Part shown: positions 26,369 through 34,350 of the stretch, piece by piece
Position numbering within the stretch: position 1 is the first letter of the stretch
How the letters are laid out: each line of letters opens with the position of its first letter
Source: Cellvibrionales bacterium UBA1969
GTDB taxonomy: Bacteria; Pseudomonadota; Gammaproteobacteria; Pseudomonadales; UBA7434
DNA length: 64,000 nt
Assembly: GCA_002339085.1 (NCBI GenBank)
Contig: DDDX01000082.1
Location: forward strand, 1-64,000
Reading direction: 5' to 3'
Made by a program: the position numbers and the translations under genes
Notes under the pieces: generated by a model
Database searches by the model: none
What the model was told of the DNA's origin: nothing
The model's input: only the letters and a program-made list of their open reading frames with translations

Positions 26369-27739
26369 ATGAAAAAAATATACGGCCTAGCTCGATCCAT
26401 CTTCATCACGACCCTGATAGTATTTACTATATTTTTTATCAGCATATTCACGATTTATTATATTACCTTAGACGCCGAGCCGAAGCTCAGCAGCTTTGAG
26501 TCAATAACCTTAAGCGACATCAAACGAGTAAAAGTCATTGCCCAGCAAGTGACGGGCAATATGCAAAAGGAGTCAAGTGAGCAACAGATTACTCTCTCTG
26601 AACGCGATCTCAACCTAGCAATCGGTCATTTCGGGCCAAGCTTCGTTGAAATTCCCGACTCAGTCTATGCCAAGATTAATCTATCAAACACAAGACAAAG
26701 TCTGCAATTGACCTTACCACTGGACTACTTGCTTGCATTAGGAAAAACTGAGCTAGAAGAACGATACAGCAACCTATTAACTTGGTTAAGCGACAGGACA
26801 AGCTATTTTCTCAAGAGCAATTGGATAAATATTGAGTGGGATATAACGACCGACAACATGGCTGAAAAAGGGTATTGGTTAAGTCCCGGGCAGCTTAGTA
26901 TCGGCAAACTGACTCTTAGCCAGACGCAAAGTGATAAAATCGCTAAGCATATTATGAGAAGCCTTTTGAATAATCCTAATAGTGAGCCAGTACGCGAAGC
27001 ATGGGAAAATATTAAAAATATAAACCATGAAGACGATCAAGTTGTGGTTAGCTATATATTCCCCAGCAGCGGTACTTCGTCTTTACGTAGCTATCAGTCA
27101 TTAATTCTTAATCCTCGAGAGCAGGCACAAGTCAATATCTATTCACAAAAAATTAATACTCTCCCTAAAAAAACCCCATTGATACGGTTATTAAGCGCGA
27201 TGTTTACTCTCGCCGCTGAACGTACAACCGACTTAGGTGATCCTGTCGGTGAGAATCGTGCTTTACTATTATCATTAGCCAAGCTCTATGGCGTCGATGA
27301 TTTAAATGCTATCTTACAAGGCAATAATCTGGGTCAATTCAATCGCAAACGACTCAATTACACTATTTATGGCCGCCGTGATTTAGCCCAACATTTAATT
27401 TTATCCGCAGGGATTTCATTGCTTGCGGATGAAGATTTAGCCAACCTTATTGGCCTTGATAAAGAGATTTCTGACTACCAAGCTGGTAAAACAATCAGTG
27501 CTTGGGACTTATTAGCAGACCAAGCCGGCATTCGTTTAGCAGATAATGCTACCCGATCAGAGCAATCGGCAAGGCAGGTACAGCAGCTTCTGTCTGATGC
27601 CAACTCTGATAAAGACTTACTGCCTGATCTAGGCCCTGATTTCTCTTATGCAAAAGATCAATTCGAAGTCGGCGACCTCGATGAACTGAATCAACTAACA
27701 AGTTTAATCCTTGATGAATTAGTCATTTTTAAAAAATAA
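26369..27739 (+). CDS. membrane-anchored protein of unknown function
   Basis: A 456-residue protein I do not recognise. One membrane helix (about residues 10-32) is followed by a large, probably periplasmic part. Residues ~60-260 look mixed alpha/beta with amphipathic strands; residues ~280-456 are mostly helical and contain FTLAAERTTDLGDPVGENRA, NYTIYGRRDLAQHLILSAGI and a stretch ISAWDLLADQAGIRLAD. Histidine and acidic residues in these blocks could bind metal, but no known motif is met. It starts 37 nt after modC and may be cotranscribed with it, though a link to molybdate is not shown. Confidence 0.6.
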   Translation: MKKIYGLARSIFITTLIVFTIFFISIFTIYYITLDAEPKLSSFESITLSDIKRVKVIAQQVTGNMQKESSEQQITLSERDLNLAIGHFGPSFVEIPDSVYAKINLSNTRQSLQLTLPLDYLLALGKTELEERYSNLLTWLSDRTSYFLKSNWINIEWDITTDNMAEKGYWLSPGQLSIGKLTLSQTQSDKIAKHIMRSLLNNPNSEPVREAWENIKNINHEDDQVVVSYIFPSSGTSSLRSYQSLILNPREQAQVNIYSQKINTLPKKTPLIRLLSAMFTLAAERTTDLGDPVGENRALLLSLAKLYGVDDLNAILQGNNLGQFNRKRLNYTIYGRRDLAQHLILSAGISLLADEDLANLIGLDKEISDYQAGKTISAWDLLADQAGIRLADNATRSEQSARQVQQLLSDANSDKDLLPDLGPDFSYAKDQFEVGDLDELNQLTSLILDELVIFKK

Positions 27740-27846
27740 TCATAAATTACTGATATATATCATAATAATAAAATGCTTTGTGCTGGCATTAGCCGTTAAG
27801 CAAACTATACTTGATTAATAAGCAACCTTTTTTACTATCATCGATG

Positions 27847-27874
27847 GCAGTGAGGTCCACCCTTCCCTCACTGC
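27847..27874 (+). promoter_or_regulatory. 9-bp hairpin just upstream of the GGDEF/EAL gene's ribosome site
   Basis: GCAGTGAGG (27847-27855) pairs perfectly with CCTCACTGC (27866-27874) around a 10-nt loop. The Shine-Dalgarno AAGGA (27880-27884) follows 5 nt later and the ATG is at 27892. With no T run it is unlikely to be a terminator; a role in translation or mRNA stability is possible. Confidence 0.55.
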
Positions 27875-27891
27875 TTTGAAAAGGACCCGTT

Positions 27892-30405
27892 ATGGCGTCA
27901 ATCCCAACGCGTAAAGCCTTGGTCATCAACCCTGATCCCAGCTTGCGTAAGACAATGGCTCAGCAATTACAGCAATATCATTTTGCTGTGATTGTTGAAG
28001 CCGGTAATGGGCTCGAGGCTATCAATATCTTAGGCGAGCAAGCCGTTGATTTAGTCGTTACTGACATCGCCATTGGTCAAGTCGATGCCTGGCGACTGAC
28101 TCGCCTCATCCGCTCCAATATGCTTGCCTCATCGGCCCAAACTAAAGTGATTGTCGTGTCTTCCACCTACAGTGAGCGTATTGCTGAAGCAACTGCCAAA
28201 GAGTTTGAAATTAATTGCTTCATACCTATGAGCCGACTCTCTGACTTAGGAAAGATCGCTGATAACTTACTACATAACGACAATGCTGTTGTTTCGAAAG
28301 CGCGCATTCTGGTGATAGAAGATTATCAAGATACCGCTGAATTAGTTGAACGGGTACTAAGTAATCGTTTTGAGATAACTCATGCCGCGGATGGCGAAAT
28401 CGGTCTACAACTTTGGCAGCAATATCAACATGATATTGTTTTATTAGATTTAATGCTGCCTAAATTATCTGGCGAGGAAGTACTACGAAAAATTATTAAA
28501 CAAAAACCCAGTCAATCTATTGTCATGATGACGGCTCATGGCGATGCCAAGAAAGCCGGTGAATTGATTATTGCGGGAGCCATCGACTTTATTGCAAAGC
28601 CATTTCGAGCAGAACAATTACGGCATGTTTGCAGTATTGCCGCTCATCGCGAAGATTTTATTATTAGCAATGAGCAATTCAAGGAAAAACAAAATGCCTT
28701 GATCGCAGAAAAAAGTCGTGCCCAGATCACACTTGAATCTATTGCCGACGGTGTCATTACCACCGATAGCTCAGGTAATATTGACTACGCTAACCCTGTC
28801 GCAGAAAAATTATTAAATGAATCGCTCGACGATCTTATTGGCCGATCGATTGATACCGTGTTTCACACCTACCATGAAGTATCACGAATTCCAACTGCAA
28901 ACCTTGTTAAGCGGGCAATTGCTGAAAACGCAATTATCAATTCAGTTGCTAACCATATTCTAAAAACTAAGGATAACCAAGAAAGAATTATTGAGCAGCA
29001 AGCGGCGCCTATTAGAGACTCTAAAGACTGCGCTATTGGCGCGACATTAGTGTTTCGAGACAAGACAGAAGCAAAAAATATTGAAAAACAACTATCATTT
29101 CATGCCAGTCATGACCCCCTGACTGGCTTAAATAATCGCGCTACCTTTGATCAAGAAGTCAAATTAGCCGTTCATGAAGTGGCAGACAATGAGCTTCATC
29201 ACGCCCTTTGTCATTTATCAATATCACAATTTAATATCATTAATGAAACCTGCGGCCATCATGCAGGCGATCAATTGCTTCAGCAAATCGCTCGTACACT
29301 CCGACAAAAAGTCCGCTCACCTAGCGATGCCATAGCACGGGTTGGCGGCGATGAATTTGGCATTCTTCTTAGGCATTGCCCCATTGATGCCGCACAGCGC
29401 ATTTGTGAAGTTATTACCTGTGAATTTTCAAATCAAAAGTTTAACTATGAAGATAAGTCATTTGACATAAATGTTGGCATTGGCATCGTTTCTATTAATA
29501 ATGAAACTACTGATCTAACTGAGCTTATTTCAGCATCCAGCGCTGCATGTAACAAAGCGAAAGAAAGCGGAAAGAACCGTGTAGCCAGCTACAGTGGAAA
29601 AGATGAAACAATTTATGCCAAACGAACGGAAGCCTTTCTAGCGACCGAGCTTATGGAAGCAATACAAGAGGGACGTACCTGCTTATTTCAGCAGCGCATC
29701 AGCAACCGAGCCACACAAGGACAAGACAGTTATGAAATTCTTCTGAGAATTCGCGACAAGGATGATCATCTTATCAGTCCCGAACCCTATTTAGAGGCCG
29801 CCGAACGCTATAACTTCAGTCCTAACGTCGACCGCTGGGTCATTAGCCAGGCCTTTGAGTGGCTGGGCAATCATCCATCGACACTGCATAATATCGAATA
29901 TATATCGATTAATCTTTCAGGCCTGTCTATCTGTGACGACAGTTTTTCAGAATTTATTTCAGACTGTTTTAGAAACTCATCAGTGCCACCTGAAAAAATC
30001 TGCTTTGAAATCACTGAAACAGCAGCTATTTCAAACTTCCTGAATGCGCTTGAATTTATTGGTGCGGTTAGAGACCTTGGGTGTCAGTTTGCATTAGATG
30101 ATTTTGGAAGTGGCATGTCTTCCTTTGCTTACTTGAAAAAATTACCGGTTGATATTTTAAAAATCGATGGCTTATTTATTAAAGATATCCTTAACAACCC
30201 AGTTGATATGGCAATGGTTAAATCGATCAATGAGGTAGGCCATGTGATGGGGCTTAAAACCATTGGCGAATACGTTGAAAACCGTGCCATACTAGAGGTG
30301 TTAACCGTACTAGAGGTTGATGCGTTTCAAGGCTTCGAAGTAGCCAAGCCAGCTCCCATAGAGGAACTCGCTAAAATACCAGCTATTAAAAAAACCGGCT
30401 CTTAG
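27892..30405 (+). CDS. REC-REC-PAS-GGDEF-EAL cyclic-di-GMP regulator
   Basis: An 837-residue cytoplasmic signalling protein. REC1 (about 8-125) keeps a phospho-acceptor Asp in VVTDIAIG but has IPMSRL where receivers have an invariant Lys-Pro, so it may be inactive. REC2 (about 140-250) is complete: IEDYQD, LLDLMLP with Asp186, MTAHG and FIAKPF. A PAS domain (about 280-395) follows. The GGDEF domain has intact RVGGDEFG (about 484-490), and the EAL domain has EILLR, NLSG, FEITE, DDFGSG and KIDG, with GEYVEN and QGFEVAKP in place of the more usual AEGVE and QGYxxGxP. Both cyclase and phosphodiesterase activities are possible. No partner kinase is adjacent; its end overlaps the convergent citrate-synthase-like gene by 4 nt. 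Confidence 0.92.
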   Translation: MASIPTRKALVINPDPSLRKTMAQQLQQYHFAVIVEAGNGLEAINILGEQAVDLVVTDIAIGQVDAWRLTRLIRSNMLASSAQTKVIVVSSTYSERIAEATAKEFEINCFIPMSRLSDLGKIADNLLHNDNAVVSKARILVIEDYQDTAELVERVLSNRFEITHAADGEIGLQLWQQYQHDIVLLDLMLPKLSGEEVLRKIIKQKPSQSIVMMTAHGDAKKAGELIIAGAIDFIAKPFRAEQLRHVCSIAAHREDFIISNEQFKEKQNALIAEKSRAQITLESIADGVITTDSSGNIDYANPVAEKLLNESLDDLIGRSIDTVFHTYHEVSRIPTANLVKRAIAENAIINSVANHILKTKDNQERIIEQQAAPIRDSKDCAIGATLVFRDKTEAKNIEKQLSFHASHDPLTGLNNRATFDQEVKLAVHEVADNELHHALCHLSISQFNIINETCGHHAGDQLLQQIARTLRQKVRSPSDAIARVGGDEFGILLRHCPIDAAQRICEVITCEFSNQKFNYEDKSFDINVGIGIVSINNETTDLTELISASSAACNKAKESGKNRVASYSGKDETIYAKRTEAFLATELMEAIQEGRTCLFQQRISNRATQGQDSYEILLRIRDKDDHLISPEPYLEAAERYNFSPNVDRWVISQAFEWLGNHPSTLHNIEYISINLSGLSICDDSFSEFISDCFRNSSVPPEKICFEITETAAISNFLNALEFIGAVRDLGCQFALDDFGSGMSSFAYLKKLPVDILKIDGLFIKDILNNPVDMAMVKSINEVGHVMGLKTIGEYVENRAILEVLTVLEVDAFQGFEVAKPAPIEELAKIPAIKKTGS

Positions 30406-31259
30406 CTTTTTTCATGTGACATATCCGGTAATGCTCTTTTGGCCGGTCCAGTATATTCTACATCATCACACCTTAGCGGCAAAAAACTGTCTGCCGGTTT
30501 TTTAGCCTCTTCACAAAAACTGGCGGTAACACCATTGACAACTATCAATGCAAAAATTCTATGGACTTGCTCTGCTGAGTAACCTAAATCCGACATAAAG
30601 GCACACAAATAACCGGTAAAATTCATCGTCTCTGAGTAACGATCATACAATAGCTCCTCTATAGCTAACGCTAATTGCATATGCGGCCCATCTTGAAATG
30701 CAAGATTTTTTGCAGTCCTTCGCATCGCAACTACTCTTTCATCACCTGACGCTAATGGCCGAGCAAAACCCATAATATTAACCTTACCGCCCTTACGCTC
30801 AATCTCCTGATCAACAATTTCCTCAACTGATTTTCTTTCATTAATATGCTGCGAATAAAAGCGCTGTATTAAACGAGTTCCTATAGGCAATGTACCTTGG
30901 CCATACATCACGGAGTCAGCAGCAAGGTTTCCAAAACTGCTAGCTGCATTTACGGTAGCTCTCGCCATCGCAGCATAAGCACCAATTTGATTGCACCAAA
31001 TGCGCGGATCAGGCCAGCTGACACAGATATGTGCTGCATGTAGCCATTTAGCAAACCGGTCTTCTGGTAATTGGCCAGTAATGTTAAGGACCAAACTCTG
31101 AAAAAAATCTACCTGCCCCACCAAATCGTCCATCATATCATAACCGCGACAATAGACTGCAGTACCTGGAACCCAACCGCCTGTCCGATTAGGTAATTTA
31201 CCCCGTAAGCGATCGTAATCTTCTACTTTAAGTGTCGACAATGTGATAATCCTCATCAC
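30402..31259 (-). CDS. citrate-synthase-like protein lacking catalytic residues (second of pair)
   Basis: A 285-residue, all-helical protein of the citrate synthase superfamily, shorter than the ~400-residue enzyme. The large-domain pattern is recognisable: CRGYDMMDDLVGQVDF near the N-terminus and MNFTGYLCAFMSDLGYSAEQ near the C-terminus. The motif that carries the second catalytic His (GFGHRVY in true enzymes) reads GFARPLASGDER (164-175), and the catalytic Asp of NVDFYS is Thr215. No HGG motif is found. It is probably not an active citrate synthase. Its start lies 32 nt inside the preceding relative, so the two are likely coupled and may form a heterodimer. Databases often label such short proteins citryl-CoA lyase, without proof. 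Confidence 0.75.
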   Translation of the reverse strand: MMRIITLSTLKVEDYDRLRGKLPNRTGGWVPGTAVYCRGYDMMDDLVGQVDFFQSLVLNITGQLPEDRFAKWLHAAHICVSWPDPRIWCNQIGAYAAMARATVNAASSFGNLAADSVMYGQGTLPIGTRLIQRFYSQHINERKSVEEIVDQEIERKGGKVNIMGFARPLASGDERVVAMRRTAKNLAFQDGPHMQLALAIEELLYDRYSETMNFTGYLCAFMSDLGYSAEQVHRIFALIVVNGVTASFCEEAKKPADSFLPLRCDDVEYTGPAKRALPDMSHEKS

Positions 31260-32049
31260 TAACGAATGGAAACTCTGTGCGGGACTTAGGGTAAGCTTCT
31301 AACCCATGGGCAAGTAAACCAGGGGCTTGTATGAGTTGAAATAGGCCCGCGCCAGCATAGGCTGGAAAGCCTAAATCGCAGAGCACTGCCGCAACAATGC
31401 CGGTTTGCAACCAGCCTATATCGTATAACTTTAATCCATCAACAAGTTCAGCGCACCAAGTTAAATGAGGCCCTGAAAAAGATTTCCCTAAAAACTTATT
31501 TGCTAATCGAGTGGCATATGGATCAACATCACCATACTGCTGGCCAAAACCATAGATAATCCGCCCTTCAGCCAATAACAATTTATCCGCTAGAGCTAAA
31601 GTGGCTTGCTGCTCCTCAAGCCATTTTTTAGGTAAAGTCTGGTAGTTATTCTGGATAAAGTGCATACAAAGTTGCACTTGGCGGCCACCTAAGTATTCAC
31701 CTCCTGCAATACCTAGTGATGCAGGAAGAATGTGCTGAGGAAAGGTTTTTCCTCCGCCCAAACTCATAGCCGACCTTGAAGCCGGATGTCTTGGGCTTGG
31801 GCTAATAAAGGTAGTTAACAGCAATTGCAGTAATTGCTTTTGATTTTTGTTAGGTAGATCACCTAAAAAAAGCAAGTAGAATGTATCAATAAAATCACAT
31901 TGCTCTGTGATTTCATCAAAACTATATCCTCTCAGATGAGTTTTACTAACAAGATAAGGATTAGACTCATCAGCATCTTCTTTCCAAATGCTGGTTGAGG
32001 CTTTTTTTGAAAAAGGTTCCTTTCGACTTTTAACCGAACGGTTGACCAT
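31228..32049 (-). CDS. citrate-synthase-like protein lacking catalytic residues (first of pair)
   Basis: A 273-residue relative of the next gene. TSIWKEDADESNP and LRGYSFDEITEQCDFIDTFY match the small-lyase branch of the citrate synthase superfamily. The GFGHRVY motif reads GFGQQYGDVDPYA (167-179), so His is Gln170, and the catalytic Asp region reads YDIGWLQTG, with Gly212 at the Asp position. The first-His region has AGGEYLGG instead of HGGA. It begins 10 nt after the TonB receptor and overlaps the second gene by 32 nt. Both proteins contain their own equivalents of the whole domain, so they are paralogues, not halves of one broken gene. Confidence 0.75.
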   Translation of the reverse strand: MVNRSVKSRKEPFSKKASTSIWKEDADESNPYLVSKTHLRGYSFDEITEQCDFIDTFYLLFLGDLPNKNQKQLLQLLLTTFISPSPRHPASRSAMSLGGGKTFPQHILPASLGIAGGEYLGGRQVQLCMHFIQNNYQTLPKKWLEEQQATLALADKLLLAEGRIIYGFGQQYGDVDPYATRLANKFLGKSFSGPHLTWCAELVDGLKLYDIGWLQTGIVAAVLCDLGFPAYAGAGLFQLIQAPGLLAHGLEAYPKSRTEFPFVSDEDYHIVDT

Positions 32050-32059
32050 ACTATACGCA

Positions 32060-34093
32060 TCAATTTAGTGAATAAGTGAATTCGATTCTAACTGATCGGC
32101 CTTCTAAAGGATAGTCGCCTGGGATAGAATTCATAGCGCTGGGCTCAAAATTTTCTCGGTCGAGAACATTCTTAATAATTATGCTAGTTCCTAAATTTGG
32201 AATTAAGTTATCGTTGTAAGCAATAAAATCAATAGTGGAATAATCATCGATTTTATCTCGAAGGTCACCCTGCGCTCTTTCACGACCAAAGGCGCGAGTT
32301 GCAACAGCATTAAAAGTCCACTCTAAATCTGGCTGCCAAGTTAGCATAGAATAAACTTGATGATTAGGAGCATCAGCCACTCGAAGACCGGCTTGCGATG
32401 AATTCTGCCATGATAAGTTAGTTTTTGTTGACCACTCACTGTTTATAGTCCAGTTTAATTCCCACTCGAGGCCATGCCCATACTGTGCGAAAAGATTTGC
32501 TGCTGGCTGACCCAAACCAGGATAATCGATCAGATCCTCAACCTCATAGTAGAAGACATTTAAACTAGTATTTAAATCGCTAGTCACGTCATATTCTATC
32601 GAGATTTCAAAAGTATCAATAACCTCAGGATCAAGATTCGCATTACCCAAAATTGCTGGATTATTTTTTGCGAATAATTCAGCGAAACTGGGCGCCCTAA
32701 ATGCACGTCCATACAAGGCTTTCATAGTGAGGTTATAATCGGCGGCCCACACTAAAGCTAAACGTGGATTTATCGTACTGCCAAAATCATTGTAATCATC
32801 AAACCGCAATCCCACAGTAAGCGCCCAGTCATTAGCCAGCTGCCATTCATCCTGCAATGAAACAAAGTGAACCTCTCGAGTTTGATTCTCGAGAAAGATC
32901 AAATTTGTTCCCGTCACATCCGTTAGTGTGCCAGCAGTAATGCCTCCAAAAAAATCAAAATTTTTGACTTCAGACGTTTCAATTTTTTGATATTCATAAC
33001 CTACTGAAATTCGCATCGAATGTGATTTCAATCCATCATATATGGATGCAAGCTCAAAGGTATAAATAGTATCTTCCGTACTAGGCTGACCAATTACGCC
33101 CTCTGGAAATGTGCCAGGCAAAAAGGGTAAGTTAGTATTACTAGGCCATAAGACAAAACGCGGGTTTTGATCATTGATTCCTGCACTTATATCTAATCTA
33201 AAACGCCAATCACTAATCGAATCATTGAAGAGCTGGCTATAGTGTGCTTTAAAAGCGTTGGCTTTATCGCGACCAATAGGATCAAGAACTTCAGCACCGC
33301 CAGAGCCTAAGCCCGCACTTACTAAATTATATGAACTCAACGAAAATTTCCAATCATCATCTGCTATCGATAGTCGACTATTGAATAATTCATAATGTGT
33401 CGATAATGCGCTCGGAGCAAAAGTAGGTTCACCGGGAATTGCCGCGTCGACTGGCACAATACGATCATCATCTCCTTCACTGCGCGAATACTCCACAGCC
33501 AGATCAACATTAAGACCAGCTAATTGCGTACCACCGACAAACCATAAATCATCCGAATCAAAAGAACCAACACGTCCACCAAGGAATTTTTTATCGGAGT
33601 CGCTGGGCGTTTTAGTAATAACATTGATTACGCCAGAGAAAGCATCCGCACCATAAATCGCAGATCCCGGACCTCGGATAATTTCAATCCGACTTATATT
33701 AACTACCGGCAAACGGTAGTTATATGACCGGCTGCTATTGAAGAGTTGAGCTGTGTTGATACCATCAATTAAAAGTAAAATCTGTGGGTTTTCATCAGTA
33801 TGGATGCCTCTTAGAGAATAAATAGAATTTTGGCGATTCGATCCCTTACCTACATGCATACCTGGAACCATCTCCAATACATCATCGAGAAAACGAGCGC
33901 CAGTATTCTTAATGTCTTTTTCAGTAATCACGGTCGCAACCGACGGCGCAAAGCGCACTTCTTGAGCTGTCCCCGTAGCAATTGTGATCAATTCATCTTC
34001 ATCGTAAAGACTGATGAGATCATCTTCAATTTGAGCCGTCGCTATCGAACTAATGAATAAAAAAATAATTACAAAATAGGTTGGTATGTGCAT
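32060..34093 (-). CDS. TonB-dependent outer-membrane receptor
   Basis: A 677-residue receptor. Signal peptide ending near IATA, then a plug with EVRFAPSVATVITEKDIK, LDDVLEMVPGMHV, YSLRGIHTDENPQ and RIEIIRGPGSAIYGADAFSG, followed by a beta barrel ending in VRIEFTYSLN. The 'tGtAqevrfAPsvatVit' plug start is shared with a group of vitamin- or copper/organic-ligand receptors; the ligand cannot be named. The citrate-synthase-like pair follows 10 nt downstream, so all three are probably one operon, which hints at uptake coupled to intracellular processing. Confidence 0.88.
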   Translation of the reverse strand: MHIPTYFVIIFLFISSIATAQIEDDLISLYDEDELITIATGTAQEVRFAPSVATVITEKDIKNTGARFLDDVLEMVPGMHVGKGSNRQNSIYSLRGIHTDENPQILLLIDGINTAQLFNSSRSYNYRLPVVNISRIEIIRGPGSAIYGADAFSGVINVITKTPSDSDKKFLGGRVGSFDSDDLWFVGGTQLAGLNVDLAVEYSRSEGDDDRIVPVDAAIPGEPTFAPSALSTHYELFNSRLSIADDDWKFSLSSYNLVSAGLGSGGAEVLDPIGRDKANAFKAHYSQLFNDSISDWRFRLDISAGINDQNPRFVLWPSNTNLPFLPGTFPEGVIGQPSTEDTIYTFELASIYDGLKSHSMRISVGYEYQKIETSEVKNFDFFGGITAGTLTDVTGTNLIFLENQTREVHFVSLQDEWQLANDWALTVGLRFDDYNDFGSTINPRLALVWAADYNLTMKALYGRAFRAPSFAELFAKNNPAILGNANLDPEVIDTFEISIEYDVTSDLNTSLNVFYYEVEDLIDYPGLGQPAANLFAQYGHGLEWELNWTINSEWSTKTNLSWQNSSQAGLRVADAPNHQVYSMLTWQPDLEWTFNAVATRAFGRERAQGDLRDKIDDYSTIDFIAYNDNLIPNLGTSIIIKNVLDRENFEPSAMNSIPGDYPLEGRSVRIEFTYSLN

Positions 34094-34192
34094 GACTAAA
34101 GTCTCGTTAGTGCCAAATTAAGCTAATTGCCCCTATCAACAAGCCAAAATGATTAAAAACTCCTATGCGTATCAGCGGCTTGCAGCATTTAG

Positions 34193-34230
34193 CTAGTAAC
34201 AGCTGTTTATACTGGGGGTTACCTAGTAAC
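34193..34230. repeat. direct repeat CTAGTAAC, 30 bp apart, upstream of TonB receptor
   Basis: CTAGTAAC occurs at 34193-34200 and again at 34223-34230, start-to-start distance 30 bp, close to three helical turns. The second copy is also the right half of the palindrome GTTAC-CTA-GTAAC (34218-34230). It lies 100-137 nt upstream of the receptor's start codon and could be an operator. Confidence 0.4.
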
Positions 34231-34350
34231 TGAAATTATAGGCTATTTTCAAGATTTCACATTTAAGAAGAAAATCGAGCGCTATTAAAAGCGTAAAATG
34301 TGATGGAGGTCAGTTTTTAAAATTAAGGCCAATGAAATAACAGGAAAAGT

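Noticed and set aside
30402..32049. The two citrate-synthase-like frames as one frameshifted citrate synthase
   Set aside because: Each frame has its own N-terminal segment, GF-motif and Asp-region equivalent, so they are two paralogues rather than two halves.
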